From NCBI GenBank assembly GCA_020744425.1, contig JAGMUV010000055.1:1-64000 (forward strand): a stretch of DNA of 64,000 nucleotides. Reading direction: 5' to 3'. The first letter of the stretch is position 1. Every line of letters begins with the position of its first letter. This document shows, one piece after another, positions 41,432-51,933 of this stretch. The stretch is from Dactylonectria macrodidyma. Taxonomy: Eukaryota > Ascomycota > Sordariomycetes > Hypocreales > Nectriaceae. A model generated the notes under the pieces. That model ran no database searches. It saw only the letters and a program-made list of their open reading frames with translations, and was not told the DNA's origin. A program made the translations under genes and the position numbers.

Positions 41432-42754
41432 ATGCTCACCCTGCTCCCCGACAACTTTGTGCTGGAGGAAGTGACAACAAATGACTTGATCATTGCGTCT
41501 CTTGCCTGGGGCTTCACCCTGGGTATCGGCTGGCTGACGACATGGTCGGCCATCCAGCAGACCAACAGCGCGTATCGTCGACGCGGTTTTGCTCTGGTGC
41601 GCAACCCATACATCTGGATGATCTGGGGCGAGATTTCCGTTTGTCTTGGGTTTGGCATTATTTGCTTCATGTACATTTTGGGCGTCGTCAAGCCTAGGTA
41701 AGTGCCTCGCGAATACATCCATCCGTTGTGTCTTTCTAACATCGCATGCAGTTTCGCGTTCTACTTTTGCATCCGTACGTCTATTAATCCATACATTTCT
41801 GTTGTATCCAGATATGCTCTCAAACTAATATCGCTTTTCCGCTCAAGTTACTTTATGGGCCCTTCAGGTTCAGTTTCTGCTGCAAATTATTGTCAATCGA
41901 TGTGCAATCCTTATGCACGACCGGGTTCTCGTCTGGCGAATCAAATATGGCGTCGCAGCTTTCATCACCGCCATCAATATTTCCGTCTACTGCATCTGGA
42001 TTCCCGCCCGGTTACAAATTTCCGAGAGATATATACACATCAACGAGATCTGGGATCGCTGTGAAAAGATCATCTATCTCCTTGTCGATGCTTGTCTCAA
42101 CTTTCTCTTCATCCGCATCGTCCGATCAAATCTGGTGGAACTGGGACTAAGCAAATACGACAATCTGGTCAAGTTCAACATGTTCATTATCGTTTTTTCC
42201 TTGAGCATGGATGTCCTCATTGTCTCCATGATGAGCTTGGACAACACCTTTGTGTATGTACCCGTCAATCTTGCCGCATGGGATATGCTAACTGTGCTGT
42301 CTGCCGTATTAGGTACATGCAGTTTCACCCGCTCGCTTACATTGTCAAACTCAACATCGAAATGTCCATGGCCAGTCTCATCGCCAAGATCGCTAAGCAA
42401 TCAGGACATACTCACGGATCCGACTACAATACCAATACCGGCACGAGATCCCGAAGAACCCGAGCTGGCGACACAACATTGGCGAATAAAACACAAGATG
42501 GAGGAGAACGCCCCAGATCGAAGGCTTGGCCAACGGTCACTACCACTGTGGAAATGCACGTCATGGACGCAAAAGGGGCTCCGGGAGCAAAGGCAACACG
42601 TGGGTTTAGCCACACAGACACCGATATGTTACTCGATGAAGCACCCTATTCTGTGCAAATTCAAGGCGCCTATGCCGAATCATCCCAGGTGTCAAGGCTA
42701 GGTGCAGAGGGTTCTGTGAGCAGTCGTGGCTCTGGTATGGATCCTGTGCCGTAA
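41432..42754 (+). CDS. Seven-transmembrane fungal membrane protein
   Basis: Four exons: 41432-41697, 41752-41774, 41848-42253, 42313-42754 (introns of 54, 73 and 59 nt, all GT-AG); the exons sum to 1137 nt, exactly 378 codons plus stop. The 23-nt second exon is supported by continuous hydrophobic sequence across it (SFAFYFCILTLWALQVQFLL). Seven hydrophobic segments: LIIASLAWGFTLGIGWLTTW; IWMIWGEISVCLGFGIICFM; the segment just given; YGVAAFITAINISVYCIWI; IIYLLVDACLNFLFIRIV; FNMFIIVFSLSMDVLIVSMM; FHPLAYIVKLNIEMSMASLI. A ~110-residue hydrophilic tail follows. This looks like a widespread ascomycete family of unknown function with a 7-TM receptor-like layout; signalling is only a guess. Confidence 0.85.
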
Positions 42755-43095
42755 AATTATATAGAAGTAATAAAGTTCTCTTACATTAACTCAGATAGCT
42801 GCAAAACAATGCGCTTCATTCAGCCGAAGGCTGACTCTACATTAATCCATAAGTTTTCCCAATAATGAGGGTTTGGTGCAGACAGGGATTAATAAGTTTC
42901 TCGGTCTCTGATTGGTTTAAATTTTGTATGGACGGCCACAAAACGAGGAGCAACTGGACGACGGCTCATAAAAAGTGGGCCTAGCTTGCCAGCTAGCAGT
43001 CTCCCTGGCTTGTTTACTCGGAATTTCGCTTGGCATTCGCTTGGCATGGAAACTTCGTTCACGCAACGCATCTTCATGTCTTGCGTCATTGAGTA

Positions 43096-43875
43096 ATGCA
43101 TCCGAAGTCTACTCCTCAAGGGCTTCAAGATGACTTAGTGTCCATTGTCTGTGCCCGCTGTGGCGAGAAGAAACCGGCTGGTGACTTCGTCAGCAAACGG
43201 AAATCTGCTGGGAATACCAAGAACTGCCTGGAATGTCGTAGTCGGTGCAATTCTCATGTCAGCCCTGTCTCCCCACTCCGCAAGACATTCAATACTAACT
43301 AAGTGAAGCGTTCCAGATCCAAAGGCGCGATCCTGACATTAAGAAACCTCGCCATCGGTCCTTCTTCAACTGAGAGTCCCGCTCCGAAGAGAACTGAAGA
43401 AGATGCTGGCCTATCGCCTCTTAACGACAGACTCGGAACCCAGCCTACGTCGCCAGAGAGGCTACGGCAATGTCATACAGCCAAGACGTTATCCGGGGCG
43501 TCGATTAGCCAGCCGCGTGTAGTGTTGGGGACGCCAATTCCACCAACCCAACAAAGCTCGCGGCTCTTTCGTACAATAGCTCCCTCACCTCCTGTGCAGC
43601 CGACACTACTAACCGCCCCACATTCTGATCCGTCTACTATCCGAAGCAGCACTTCTCATATAGGTCACTCTGACTTGGCTCCTAGATTCCTCCAGTGCGG
43701 GAGAGACTCACAGGACAATTCCTCCATGGCTGGCGCAAGGGCCAAGCGGGCTGCTATCCAGCGAGGCCATCGTTCACGACGCCGTGCAGGGGAGACTGTG
43801 TCACTAACTCCCTCAATATTTCAACTCGGCGCGTTTAAAGGTTCGGAGGGGCCTGGGGCAGATATTCTTACTTAA
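43096..43875 (+). pseudogene. N-terminal region of Helentron protein
   Basis: The first frame (43096-43302) has a Cys pair CARCGEKKP and a second pair CLECRSRC spaced as a small zinc ribbon, then stops. The next frame continues without gap (RSKGAILTLRNLAI..., to 43875) and is Pro/Ser-rich. The same two frames in the same order, more decayed, are in copy 2 (52519-52958). No ATG begins the second frame. The stop between them could be a lesion or hide an intron. Confidence 0.5.
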
Positions 43876-43910
43876 TGGTCGCAGTACTTCGGGCTAACCA
43901 CAGAATGTAG

Positions 43911-44591
43911 ATGCCAGCCAAGATCGACCGCGAGAAGAAGCTTAAAGATATCAAGTATCTAATCATTGACGAGAAGAGCATGCTAGGACTGCGTCAGCTA
44001 TCTTGGATCGATGACCGTCTCCGAGAGGCGTTCCCGAATAAGAACGAAGAGTTCTTTGGCGGCCTGAACATCCTGTTGGTTGGTGACTTCTTTCAGCTTC
44101 CCCCTGTGCTGCGGAAGCCGCTTTTTTACGATAAAGAGGTTCAGGGAGTAGAGATCAAGGGCAGAAACGCATATAGGCGATTCGATAAATCGGTCTTCTT
44201 GAAAGTTGTCCAGCGGCAGCGTGGCGACGATCAGGAGGCATTTCGCCTAGCTCTCGGGGAATTGCGGCTGCTTCAACTATCTGTGGAGTCCTGGAAGCTC
44301 CTTTCCAGCCGCGTACAGGCAAAACTAGATGATCAAGAGGTCGCAAGGTTTGTCAACGCCTTACGAGTATACGCCACTAAAGATAGGGTGAACGAATATA
44401 ACCACTATCACCTCGACCGCCTCAGCCGGCCGGTCATCCAGGTCATGGCTAAGAACGTCGGCCCCGGCGCGGATGGCATGAAGATGAAGATGAGGGATCA
44501 GGAGCTTAGGAAACGACAGGTGCTCACACAGAATCCGTACATGTCACATAATACCAAGAATGGCCATGGCAATGGATCAGTACGTAGATAA
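43911..44591 (+). pseudogene. PIF1-type helicase, internal fragment
   Basis: The frame includes YLIIDEKSMLGLRQLSWIDD (Walker B/motif II), NILLVGDFFQLPPVLRKPLF (motif III, GDFFQLPPV) and VVQRQRGDD. It thus covers the middle of the helicase but lacks Walker A. At 44460 it jumps to DGMKMKMRDQELRKRQVL, which in copy 2 is the extreme C-terminus, so motifs V-VI have been deleted. Typical of PIF1 helicases in Helitron-type elements. Confidence 0.8.
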
Positions 44592-44697
44592 TGCAGTAGT
44601 AGTAATAGCTTCCCGGCCTGCAGACACACAGCCTTCTGCTGAGGCTACCCATGCACCCCATCGCCGCTCCAATGTGCATGGGGTGACGTAGTACTTT

Positions 44698-44890
44698 ATA
44701 GGCTTCAAGGTATGGGTTGTGGCCCAGTTAGGTATCTTTTTACGGTGGATTTGGCACCAACCCGGCGCGAGATATGGTCCCGTTGGTATTGAACGCACTG
44801 CGAGAAGAAGAACGGTAGCTCAAAGAGAGAGAAGCGGCAGAGGAAGAGGCGGCAGTGTGAGGGAACGATCATGTGACTTTCATACTTTAT
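44698..44890 (+). pseudogene. piggyBac fragment PB-3
   Basis: GFKVWVVAQLGIFLRWIWHQ followed by PGARYGPVGIERTARRRT matches the central part of the piggyBac-type transposases at 22.2, 39.3, 59.3 and 63.3 kb. Only ~60 residues remain. It begins at the 3' end of Helentron copy 1. Confidence 0.8.
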
Positions 44891-45282
44891 GAATAGTCTC
44901 ATTTAACTTATGAACATTTGTGTAAATAGCTTAAGTCAGAGTTTTCCTTAGGAATCTCTTTCTCTCCTCGTAAACAATCATTTTGCCCAAGTCGCACTCG
45001 ACCTCGTTCGTGCTCTTGTCCCGTCACAGTTCCATCCGAAAGTTTCCTCGCATTAACGAGATCCTCGGTTGTAAGCCAGATAGGTTCGCATTCTGGGTGT
45101 TCACAAAGTCTTTGAGAACTCCAACACTCGTACCTCACGAGTCAAACTCATTTGCTGAGCTAGGCGCTATCCGTCTCCAACCAGCCTTGGAATTTGGAAC
45201 AGCTATCTTAGTGTCGCCTAGCTTCCTCGTTTCTCAGCCACGACAAGCTTTAGTGCTCTTCAGATGGCTCTGGAATCTCAAT

Positions 45283-46797
45283 ATGAAAGGCAACGCTGAC
45301 CGGTACAGGCGAGCTCGACTTGTGGTGTGTGCTAAGTTCGACGAGTGGTTGTATGAGCTGGCCGTCGATAGTGCCAAGGGGAGACCGTCAAACCCCTCAT
45401 CTGAAGGTGATATACACATACGAGGGGCAGCTCAGCACCCCCAGGAAATTGATGCTATGTTCCAGACATGGAGATTCGTGGGGAAACTGATCAATGAGCC
45501 CATGGAGCCAAGCCCATTGATTTTTGCCCCCGAATCTATTGATGGCAATGATGAGCAAAGCTTGGTTAACTGGTTTGGCTGGTGGTCTTCAATGAACATG
45601 GATCAGTTCCGGAAGTTTACTGTCCTTGGCAGTGAAGAAGAATCAGCGAGGCTTTCTCGGCGTATTTTGCGCCCCAGGTTTCTGCCATCAACAACGAACA
45701 ATCCGGATGAGATGCGTTCAAACCATGATCGAGAAGGCGTCCACGGGAAGACTACGCAACATGTTCTCGACCAATCACGCATGACGCTTAAATCCCAGTC
45801 AAGAGCAATCATAAATGCCCTCGAGTCAATGATTAGCAATGCTAAATTTTGCGAACTCGAAATCTTCAAGTTCCCGGTCTCTTATTGGGACAGTAACATG
45901 GCCTTTCATTTTGGAGATTACCAGTCTCTATTCGCGACTTACTTGAAATGCTTCAAGTGGCTCAACCCTTTCGAGAAAGTCACCTTCGCAAAGCGCAATA
46001 CCATGACTGCATTGTTCTACACGATTGAAGGGCCGTGGGATATCAAGCTCTATCCCCCTGGCGAAATGCCCACTCGCCGCCCTTGGATTGTCATGCACCG
46101 ACCAAAGAATCTCCATTCGAAGCCTTGGATTGCGTCTGAGTTGTTAATATGGGATCCAACGCCTAACCAAAAGTTCAGCGATGGCGACGTGTACGAGGAC
46201 GATCTCATCGAGGCGCAACGTGAAATGATTCGCTTCTTCCACCATCAGAATGCCACCAAAAACCCGAACCAACCGTTGGAGACTGCCTGGATTGCGGGGT
46301 TCGACGGCTCGTCAATTGATCCAAACGCCGACCCGCTTGAAGAAACACTATTCACTTTACAGAAGTTTGTTGATGACTCCAGGATATGGCTGCCTGCTCC
46401 GGAAACTGCTCTGCTCCAGAGAGGCTGGAAAAAACTCAAACCAGGTAGTGCACCTGCAGCACCAAGCCCCCCGCCACCGTCAGTCGATCCAATGCACATT
46501 GATGAGCCTGACGATGCGGGGCATGATCATGGACAGAAGATGGTGACCATCTTCCATCCACCCCGCGCCAACATGAGGCTAGGGTCGACGAAATGCTTCA
46601 ATCGACTGTATCATTGCACAATCGATTCTTACCAGAAAGTGCGAGCTGATGTCGAGCATCGTATGGAGTACACTTTCCGGCCGACGCAAGTTTGGTATCA
46701 AGACCAGGTGATTGAGGGCCGAGGCTTTGAACACATTTCGGTTTTGCCATGGCATGTCACTTTCAAGCGCTTCTTCATGCCACTTGATCTAGAATGA
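45283..46797 (+). CDS. Unrecognised protein, 504 residues or longer
   Basis: The frame is open from 44983 to 46797 (604 codons), but the first ATG in it is at 45283, giving 504 residues from MKGNADRYRRARL. The upstream open part (FAELGAIRLQPALEFGTAIL) reads like protein, so the true start may have been lost to the neighbouring transposon debris, or a 5' exon lies further up. Rich in Trp, Phe and Pro, with no signal peptide or membrane segment. Features include FGWWSSMNMDQFRKF, FHFGDYQSLFATYLKCFKWL and a Pro-rich linker PAAPSPPPPSVDP before a conserved-looking C-terminus (FHPPRANMRLGSTKCFNRLY). I do not recognise a family. It could be a host gene or cargo of a large mobile element. Confidence 0.6.
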   Translation: MKGNADRYRRARLVVCAKFDEWLYELAVDSAKGRPSNPSSEGDIHIRGAAQHPQEIDAMFQTWRFVGKLINEPMEPSPLIFAPESIDGNDEQSLVNWFGWWSSMNMDQFRKFTVLGSEEESARLSRRILRPRFLPSTTNNPDEMRSNHDREGVHGKTTQHVLDQSRMTLKSQSRAIINALESMISNAKFCELEIFKFPVSYWDSNMAFHFGDYQSLFATYLKCFKWLNPFEKVTFAKRNTMTALFYTIEGPWDIKLYPPGEMPTRRPWIVMHRPKNLHSKPWIASELLIWDPTPNQKFSDGDVYEDDLIEAQREMIRFFHHQNATKNPNQPLETAWIAGFDGSSIDPNADPLEETLFTLQKFVDDSRIWLPAPETALLQRGWKKLKPGSAPAAPSPPPPSVDPMHIDEPDDAGHDHGQKMVTIFHPPRANMRLGSTKCFNRLYHCTIDSYQKVRADVEHRMEYTFRPTQVWYQDQVIEGRGFEHISVLPWHVTFKRFFMPLDLE

Positions 46798-47519
46798 TAG
46801 GAGGATTGGGAAAAAGTACGTGCGTGTTTGCTAGGTGCCAGTTGTTTCTCACACTTGGGAGTGTAGATAAGGGTGTATTGTGCATAGTACAAGTTGTTCA
46901 CATAGCTGTATAATTATCTCTCCTGGCCATACGCAGCCAGGGAGCGTGTATGTCTAGCCTCCACGACATTCCCTCTTCTGCTCCTGTTCACCTTGCTTTC
47001 GTAGGGAAATTCCGGGTGCTCAGTAGCACACCCTTAACCCGCCTAATGTTATCTCTTACTTTGCGGATCTCGTCTTCGGGTTCTGGTTAGCGAGTTCGGC
47101 CATACACGTGCCGGTCGACTGACCCGTGTATGTCAAAGAGTCGAGATCGTCGCATAGGACGCCAACCAGCATCTTGATGCCATCCATGCTCTCGCTCTCG
47201 GATCGGAACTCGTCCTTCAGACCAGACAGCGTCTTTGTAAGCCCAGTCAGCCTGTCCGCCTGAAGCTTGGCAGTCGACTCGGCGTCCTTCTCCTTCTCGT
47301 TGGATGCTGTCGTTGTTCAGTTGAAGACGGGCGGCGGCGACATCTGAGTGCCCATGTCGCGGTGGAACATCTCCGTCGGGTCTTCGGCCTCGCTCTCGCC
47401 GTCGACCGAGGCGGCAACCGCGGTGACCAGCAGTGTGGGCGACTTCCGGAAGGGGTTGGACAGTACTCGAAGCGCATCGACAAGGCGCTGCCGGGCAAGC
47501 ACACATTCCTGGTTCTGGC
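46798..47519 (-). other. Spacer with degenerate coding-like sequence
   Basis: On the minus strand, 47502-47317 reads RQRLVDALRVLSNPFRKSPT and FHRDMGTQMSPPPVFN, then a stop, and in a shifted frame KLQADRLTGLTKTLSGLKDE with SESMDGIKMLVGVLCDDLDS down to about 47090. It looks like the broken 3' end of a host-type gene. Family not recognised. Confidence 0.35.
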
Positions 47520-48049
47520 GATTTACCCACGAGGCCTATGACCCTAAATTTGTTAATAAAAAAGACCATAGAAAACCAAGTATCTAGATTATGGTATGGG
47601 GAGCAATATGGCTCGAGGGCAAAAGCCGATTGGTGATCATGACACGAGATGAGCTTGCTAAGAAGAAAGGATTTACTTCTAGGTGCTATATTCAGGCTTT
47701 ACGAGAAAGTCTGCTTCCTGTCTATGATGTGACATGTCATTTTCAGCAAGATAATGCTTCCATCCATCGATCTGTAGTCACAGACGCGTTCCTGCTTGAA
47801 AACGCGATCTCTCTGCTACAATGGCCACCTCACAGCCCGGATCTTAACCCAATTGAACACGTGTGGAATATGCTGAAGAGACAGCTTTATAAAATGTTCC
47901 CTTATCTCTCAAATTTACATAGAAATAAGCTGGATATCGAAGAGTTTAAAGAATGTCTGCAAAAGGCGTGGGCAACCCTCCCACGGGAGAAAATCCGGGC
48001 GTTGGTGGCTTCTGTGCCGCGCCGGGTAGTAGCATGCCGTAAGGCCTGA
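47520..48049 (+). pseudogene. Tc1/mariner transposase C-terminal half
   Basis: The frame begins near FTHEAYDPKFVNKKDHRKPS, has a TAG at 47587-47589 or a small frameshift there, then MVWGAIW, FQQDNASIHRS (second catalytic Asp) and WPPHSPDLNPIEHVWNMLKR (third acidic residue Glu in NPIEH), the DDE_3 signature of Tc1-like transposases. HTH domains and the first Asp are missing. No inverted repeats identified. Confidence 0.85.
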
Positions 48050-48211
48050 GGGTGGTATACACGGTACTGATCCCTAGCATCTGACGCATCAGAAAATGTA
48101 AATACTTTCACTGTAGCTATCTAATTGCATGAGAAATAAGTACTTTTATTCCTTGGGTTGTCATCCGGGAAAGCGGGAAAAGTGGGCCTTTGACAGACTT
48201 TTGTCAGGTTA

Positions 48212-48250
48212 CTTTTAGTAGTAGTAGTAGATTTATTACGCCACAGTTTT
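48212..48250 (-). repeat. Possible LINE 3' tail, (CTA)n
   Basis: On the minus strand: GGCGTAATAAATCTACTACT followed by more CTA units. The 'gcgtaataaat' plus simple repeat matches the LINE tail at 53850 (gcgttaataaattgattgat). A second 'gggcgtaataaatatact' lies at 48583-48603. Confidence 0.4.
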
Positions 48251-48251
48251 C

Positions 48252-48600
48252 GGAAGGGTGCACCGCAACATGCGCACGATAGTGGGATCCTCGACGACCA
48301 GATTCAGGTGCTTGGGAGATGGACGTCAGAGGCATTCCGGGTGTATTTCACAACGAACGCGTCAGTCTTGTATAAGCTCAACCGCCAGTTCCAGACAGGC
48401 TCACCGGCTCCGCTGTCTCTGCTGGTTCCACCACCGTCCCCTCTAGTTTGGCCCGGGTCATTTGGGCTCTCTCTGACGCTACGGTTTAACGGGTTTACGC
48501 ATAAGACCACAGCGACAGGTGACCCGTTACGGCCAAACCACATACACTCTGTCCCTCTTGACTCCGTGAGGTCACCAATAAAAGTATATTTATTACGCCC
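48252..48600 (+). pseudogene. Tyrosine-recombinase fragment (Crypton/DIRS-like)
   Basis: The frame SGILDDQIQVLGRWTSEAFR followed by VYFTTNASVLYKLNRQFQTG resembles the C-terminal part of fungal tyrosine recombinases of mobile elements, where 'H..R..G.....IQ.LGRW.S.A...Y' forms the catalytic box. Upstream QHAHDSG would correspond to H-X-X-R, with His in place of the Arg, so it is probably inactive. Only about 60-110 residues remain. Confidence 0.5.
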
Positions 48601-48603
48601 GGG

Positions 48604-49216
48604 AGAACGGATCTCATAGGGCAGCCTGGGGGTATGGTGCGCACAGTCCATGCGGAAACAAACATTCGGACGTGGCTCGATTGGTGGAGCGGCTAGGAGG
48701 CGACGTGGTACGCTAGTGATCCAAGCCACTCATGCAGCCGATCTTTGGTCTCCAGATGGAAGATCCGAACGAACGAATCAGTCTCGCCTACAGATCCGTG
48801 ACGGGTGATTCTAGACTATGAATATAAGCTCTTGTTTGTTCACAGTAACTGCATAGGGTTCATTTCAGCGGAGTATGCGCCAATACCGCACTCTGATCAA
48901 TCCAGTCTCTGCAGTGCGGTAAATGCCCAACAGCGTTTGTTAGATGTTAATGGCCCTGTACCCCGTCATTGGCGTTTTGGCGATGAGTCATGCTGTGGGG
49001 CGCTTAATCGGGATGAGCTAATAATATGGCGCACTTTGGCCTGGGGCGCCCAACTTTATTGAGCACCTGGGAGCCGGCTTGCTGAGGTAATTGGCAAATG
49101 CCACGGCCTCACGTGACAGAACCGTCCAACTGAAGTCTGGAACGCAATTGCCGTCTCCGGAGTAAACCATCTTCCTTTCTCATTTACCCACACGAGGCGC
49201 TCATTTCTTCGTCGCG
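48604..49216. other. Intergenic
   Basis: No gene recognised. The last ~100 bp before 49217 would be the leader of the coiled-coil gene. Confidence 0.4.
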
Positions 49217-50188
49217 ATGGATTCAACCACAGTGTATCTCACCCGCGAGGAGTATATTGATGGACGGAACCGTCAAGAAGAATTGCTCACAAAGGAACTC
49301 CGTTCTTTCCGCAATGCCGCAGAAGATCAGTTTGCCGCTCTCACGACCAACCTCGGCTCTACCAACCGCGAAATCGATCATCTTCGCACTTCCATCGGCT
49401 CTACCAACCGCGAAATTGATCATCTTCGCACTTCCATCAATGAACTCGCTCTAGAAACTAAGCAGCTCCGTGCCTTCACAAAGAACAACAACCTCCGCAA
49501 TCCCACGCTTCGGCTCGAGCCAATACCATCGATTAGCAACGGAGCTATCATTCACCCAGATATGAAGCTTTATCCAAACAATGCGAGGGAATTCTACTCC
49601 CTGCGAAAATGCGATTCCGAAACTAAGCGAAAGATACTTGCCTATCTAATCCAATTCTACGACCTTCCATACGATCTACCTCGCGAGACTCAGTGCTCCG
49701 ATGCACCACTAACCGACAACAAACTCTCCCGAAGCGATACCTCCCAAACGGACTCCAGTAGCACCTCTGATAGTGATGACTCGGAAGCCATATTTGATAC
49801 AGGAGTCGACGACCATTCGCAGCTGGCTGTCGATGCCTTAGAGTCGATTCTCGGCTTAAATCTACAACACTTTAAAGACTTTCTACGGAGAGCCTCCAAG
49901 CATCGAAGGCGACAAGCAAAGCTGGCGAAAAGGCGGCGGACTACAAACTTGGACGATTCGCCACGGAAACGTACTGGCCAACCTCTTGAACTTCGGCCAC
50001 ACGGACAATACGCGAGAGAGGATGATGACAGAAGTGGCAGTACAAAGCTTGAATGGGATCAAAGGCCATCGCCATCAGAGAATGAGAGGATCCGAAGAAC
50101 TGTAGCGCGCGAACGGGGCCAAGAACCTAGCATAGGGACTGATACAAACCGTTTTACCTCGACACCAGGGTCGGTACGGACTACTTAG
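49217..50188 (+). CDS. Coiled-coil protein of unknown function
   Basis: 323 residues, no intron, ATG at 49217. Residues ~10-90 form a Glu/Arg/Leu-rich coiled coil containing two consecutive copies of GSTNREIDHLRTSI, encoded by a 42-bp direct tandem repeat (49355-49396 and 49397-49438, one base different). Next is a conserved-looking block IIHPDMKLYPNNAREFYSLR followed by ILAYLIQFYDLPYD, then an acidic Ser/Asp tract (~170-200) and a basic nuclear-signal-like stretch (KHRRRQAKLAKRRR, ~230-245). Related small coiled-coil proteins seem common in ascomycetes, but I know no function. The MITE at 50207 starts 19 bp after the stop. Confidence 0.65.
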   Translation: MDSTTVYLTREEYIDGRNRQEELLTKELRSFRNAAEDQFAALTTNLGSTNREIDHLRTSIGSTNREIDHLRTSINELALETKQLRAFTKNNNLRNPTLRLEPIPSISNGAIIHPDMKLYPNNAREFYSLRKCDSETKRKILAYLIQFYDLPYDLPRETQCSDAPLTDNKLSRSDTSQTDSSSTSDSDDSEAIFDTGVDDHSQLAVDALESILGLNLQHFKDFLRRASKHRRRQAKLAKRRRTTNLDDSPRKRTGQPLELRPHGQYAREDDDRSGSTKLEWDQRPSPSENERIRRTVARERGQEPSIGTDTNRFTSTPGSVRTT

Positions 50189-50206
50189 ATGAGAGAGTAC
50201 CGCAAC

Positions 50207-50357
50207 AACTCAGTTAACTCTCCCAAGTAGCGCCTCCACTTTGTCTCCATATTTCCACTGTTAACCGCAAAATTCGCAGAAGTGTCCAAAAGCAGCTGAT
50301 CTCATTTGTCGCCCCATGTTTTTATGGGGGCCGCTACTTGGGCGAGATAACTGAGTT
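50207..50357. mobile_element. Short MITE, 26-bp inverted repeats
   Basis: aactcagttaactctcccaa continuing gtagcg at the left and its reverse complement (two mismatches) at the right, 151 bp overall. No clear target duplication. It would lie in the 3' UTR of the coiled-coil gene. Confidence 0.6.
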
Positions 50358-51880
50358 TCTACGGTATGTTGTGTATAAAGTTTATCAAGCTGTGCATTGT
50401 TAGGCTAAAACTCGCCAGGTTTGATAAGGGGGTAAAATATATACATTTAATTATCTAACCCTACTCCTACTCAACACCCTTAGTACCTAGCTACATTCCC
50501 AGGGGATTCCCCATCTAGTACTTTTGGAGCAATTGTACTTGTGTTCAGGAGAACTGTTCTTATTTCATACTTTTCTTTTTTCGTTTGTCACGCGAAGCGG
50601 CCGCACTATCGGAGCCAGTGTGGTAGGGTGCAGGGCACAACACCCGAGGGCCTCGAACTAGCTGCTCGGCTGTATCAAACGTATGACGCAAGATGTGAAT
50701 CTCTAGGTTTCTTTACTTTAGCATAGTTGGGCGCCGTTAATGAGGGTCGCGCTGGACGCGGCACGAAAGAGACTACTACCACCATGGTGTGACTTGACGT
50801 GAACAAATGCAATGCGCGGGGGCGGGTAAGGACTGGATGGAGCCTTTACATCAGTGGAGCGTCCATTCCCTCTTGCCGTAGTGGCGAAAATGCAACAACC
50901 CGTTTGACGGTCTTTGGCATCCCCAGTTAGTAGCTCAAACGCGCTCGTTGTTTTTGTTGAATTACCCATCATCACTCGTGTCTCAGCGTGCTGCTATTCA
51001 GTATGGTTTCTTGCAAGAGTGCTGCTTAAGAAACTAGCACGGTCGCTTCATGGATCATCCTTCTCGGTGGCCTTGATGTGCCGTCCCACACGGGGAAGGG
51101 ATTCTCTCCAGTCGGCTAACGTACTATGAGTTGGTATCCGGAATGGATTAATGCTCCGGGTACAACTACGACCAGGTAGTTTACTGGGGTCGGTACCTGA
51201 CAACAAGCAGATTGCTTCGGTTGGAGTGCACGGTCTGGTAGCTCCAGGACAAAAGGAATAACTACCGTCACTCTAGAAAGATGGCTGGACAATGAAAGCC
51301 CAGCCAATTTTGTGCCCCAGTCAGCGCCATGTTCCATCAACCGTCCCCTGTGACAACACTCTTCTTCCGAGGTGTCTGTTTAAAATGTGACACGCCTGTT
51401 CAACCCCTCGCCCTTGCAACGGCCCCTGTCGGTGCTATTTGCAATGAACAGCACCAAGTCCGAGTACAATCACATCCCTAGGCGGTAGGGACAAGGGGTT
51501 CTTGTCGTGTTGACGCTGCTCCAACGCTAAGCAGGTGGAGGGTAGGTATTCGTACTGTAGACTCCAGGGTTCCCACCCTTGTCCGCCTTAACCCAGGGGC
51601 CCTCAGCCTCATCCACATTCTCAGTGCGGAGTCTAGAACTTACCTATCCCCCACACCGTGCATACCCGTAATACCAGGTATCATTCCCCATGTCTTTGTC
51701 GCAGTACACACTGGGCGGCATGATCGCGTACGGCTGGGCGGCGCCAACAGCTAGCAACCCTGTCGTGGGCTGCAGCATGCTCGGCTCGAACGCGACCAAA
51801 ACACACCCTTAGAGGGCTTTTGGGGATGGTTACCTTACCATACCGTCGTCAACCTCGTCTCTCTAGTCTTCCTTGACCTA
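50358..51880. other. No recognisable gene
   Basis: Only short, unconvincing frames on both strands. Ends at the left edge of Helentron copy 2. Confidence 0.4.
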
Positions 51881-51933
51881 GTTCAGCCGAAGGCTGACTC
51901 TACATCAGTTCTTAAGTTTCCAGAATAATGAGG

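Larger units (their letters stand above)
42821..44696 (+). mobile_element. Helentron-like element, copy 1 (internally deleted)
   Basis: Shares both ends with 51884-53686. Left end CAGCCGAAGGCTGACTCTAC after a T. Near the right end is agccttctgctgaggctacc (a decayed inverted copy), followed by the hairpin caccccat...atggggtg and gtagtactt, with a T after. A terminal subTIR matched to an internal 3' subTIR, a 3' hairpin and insertion between T and T are the features of Helentrons (non-canonical Helitrons). It encloses a zinc-ribbon-like N-terminal frame and a PIF1 helicase piece but no Rep domain. Confidence 0.65.

Noticed and set aside
41302..41742. 146-codon minus-strand frame
   Set aside because: Antisense to the first exon of the 7-TM gene, whose exons join in frame.
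47087..47569. 160-codon minus-strand frame as one gene
   Set aside because: Arg-rich shadow; the protein-like reading lies in two other frames broken by a stop, so only a degenerate remnant is reported.
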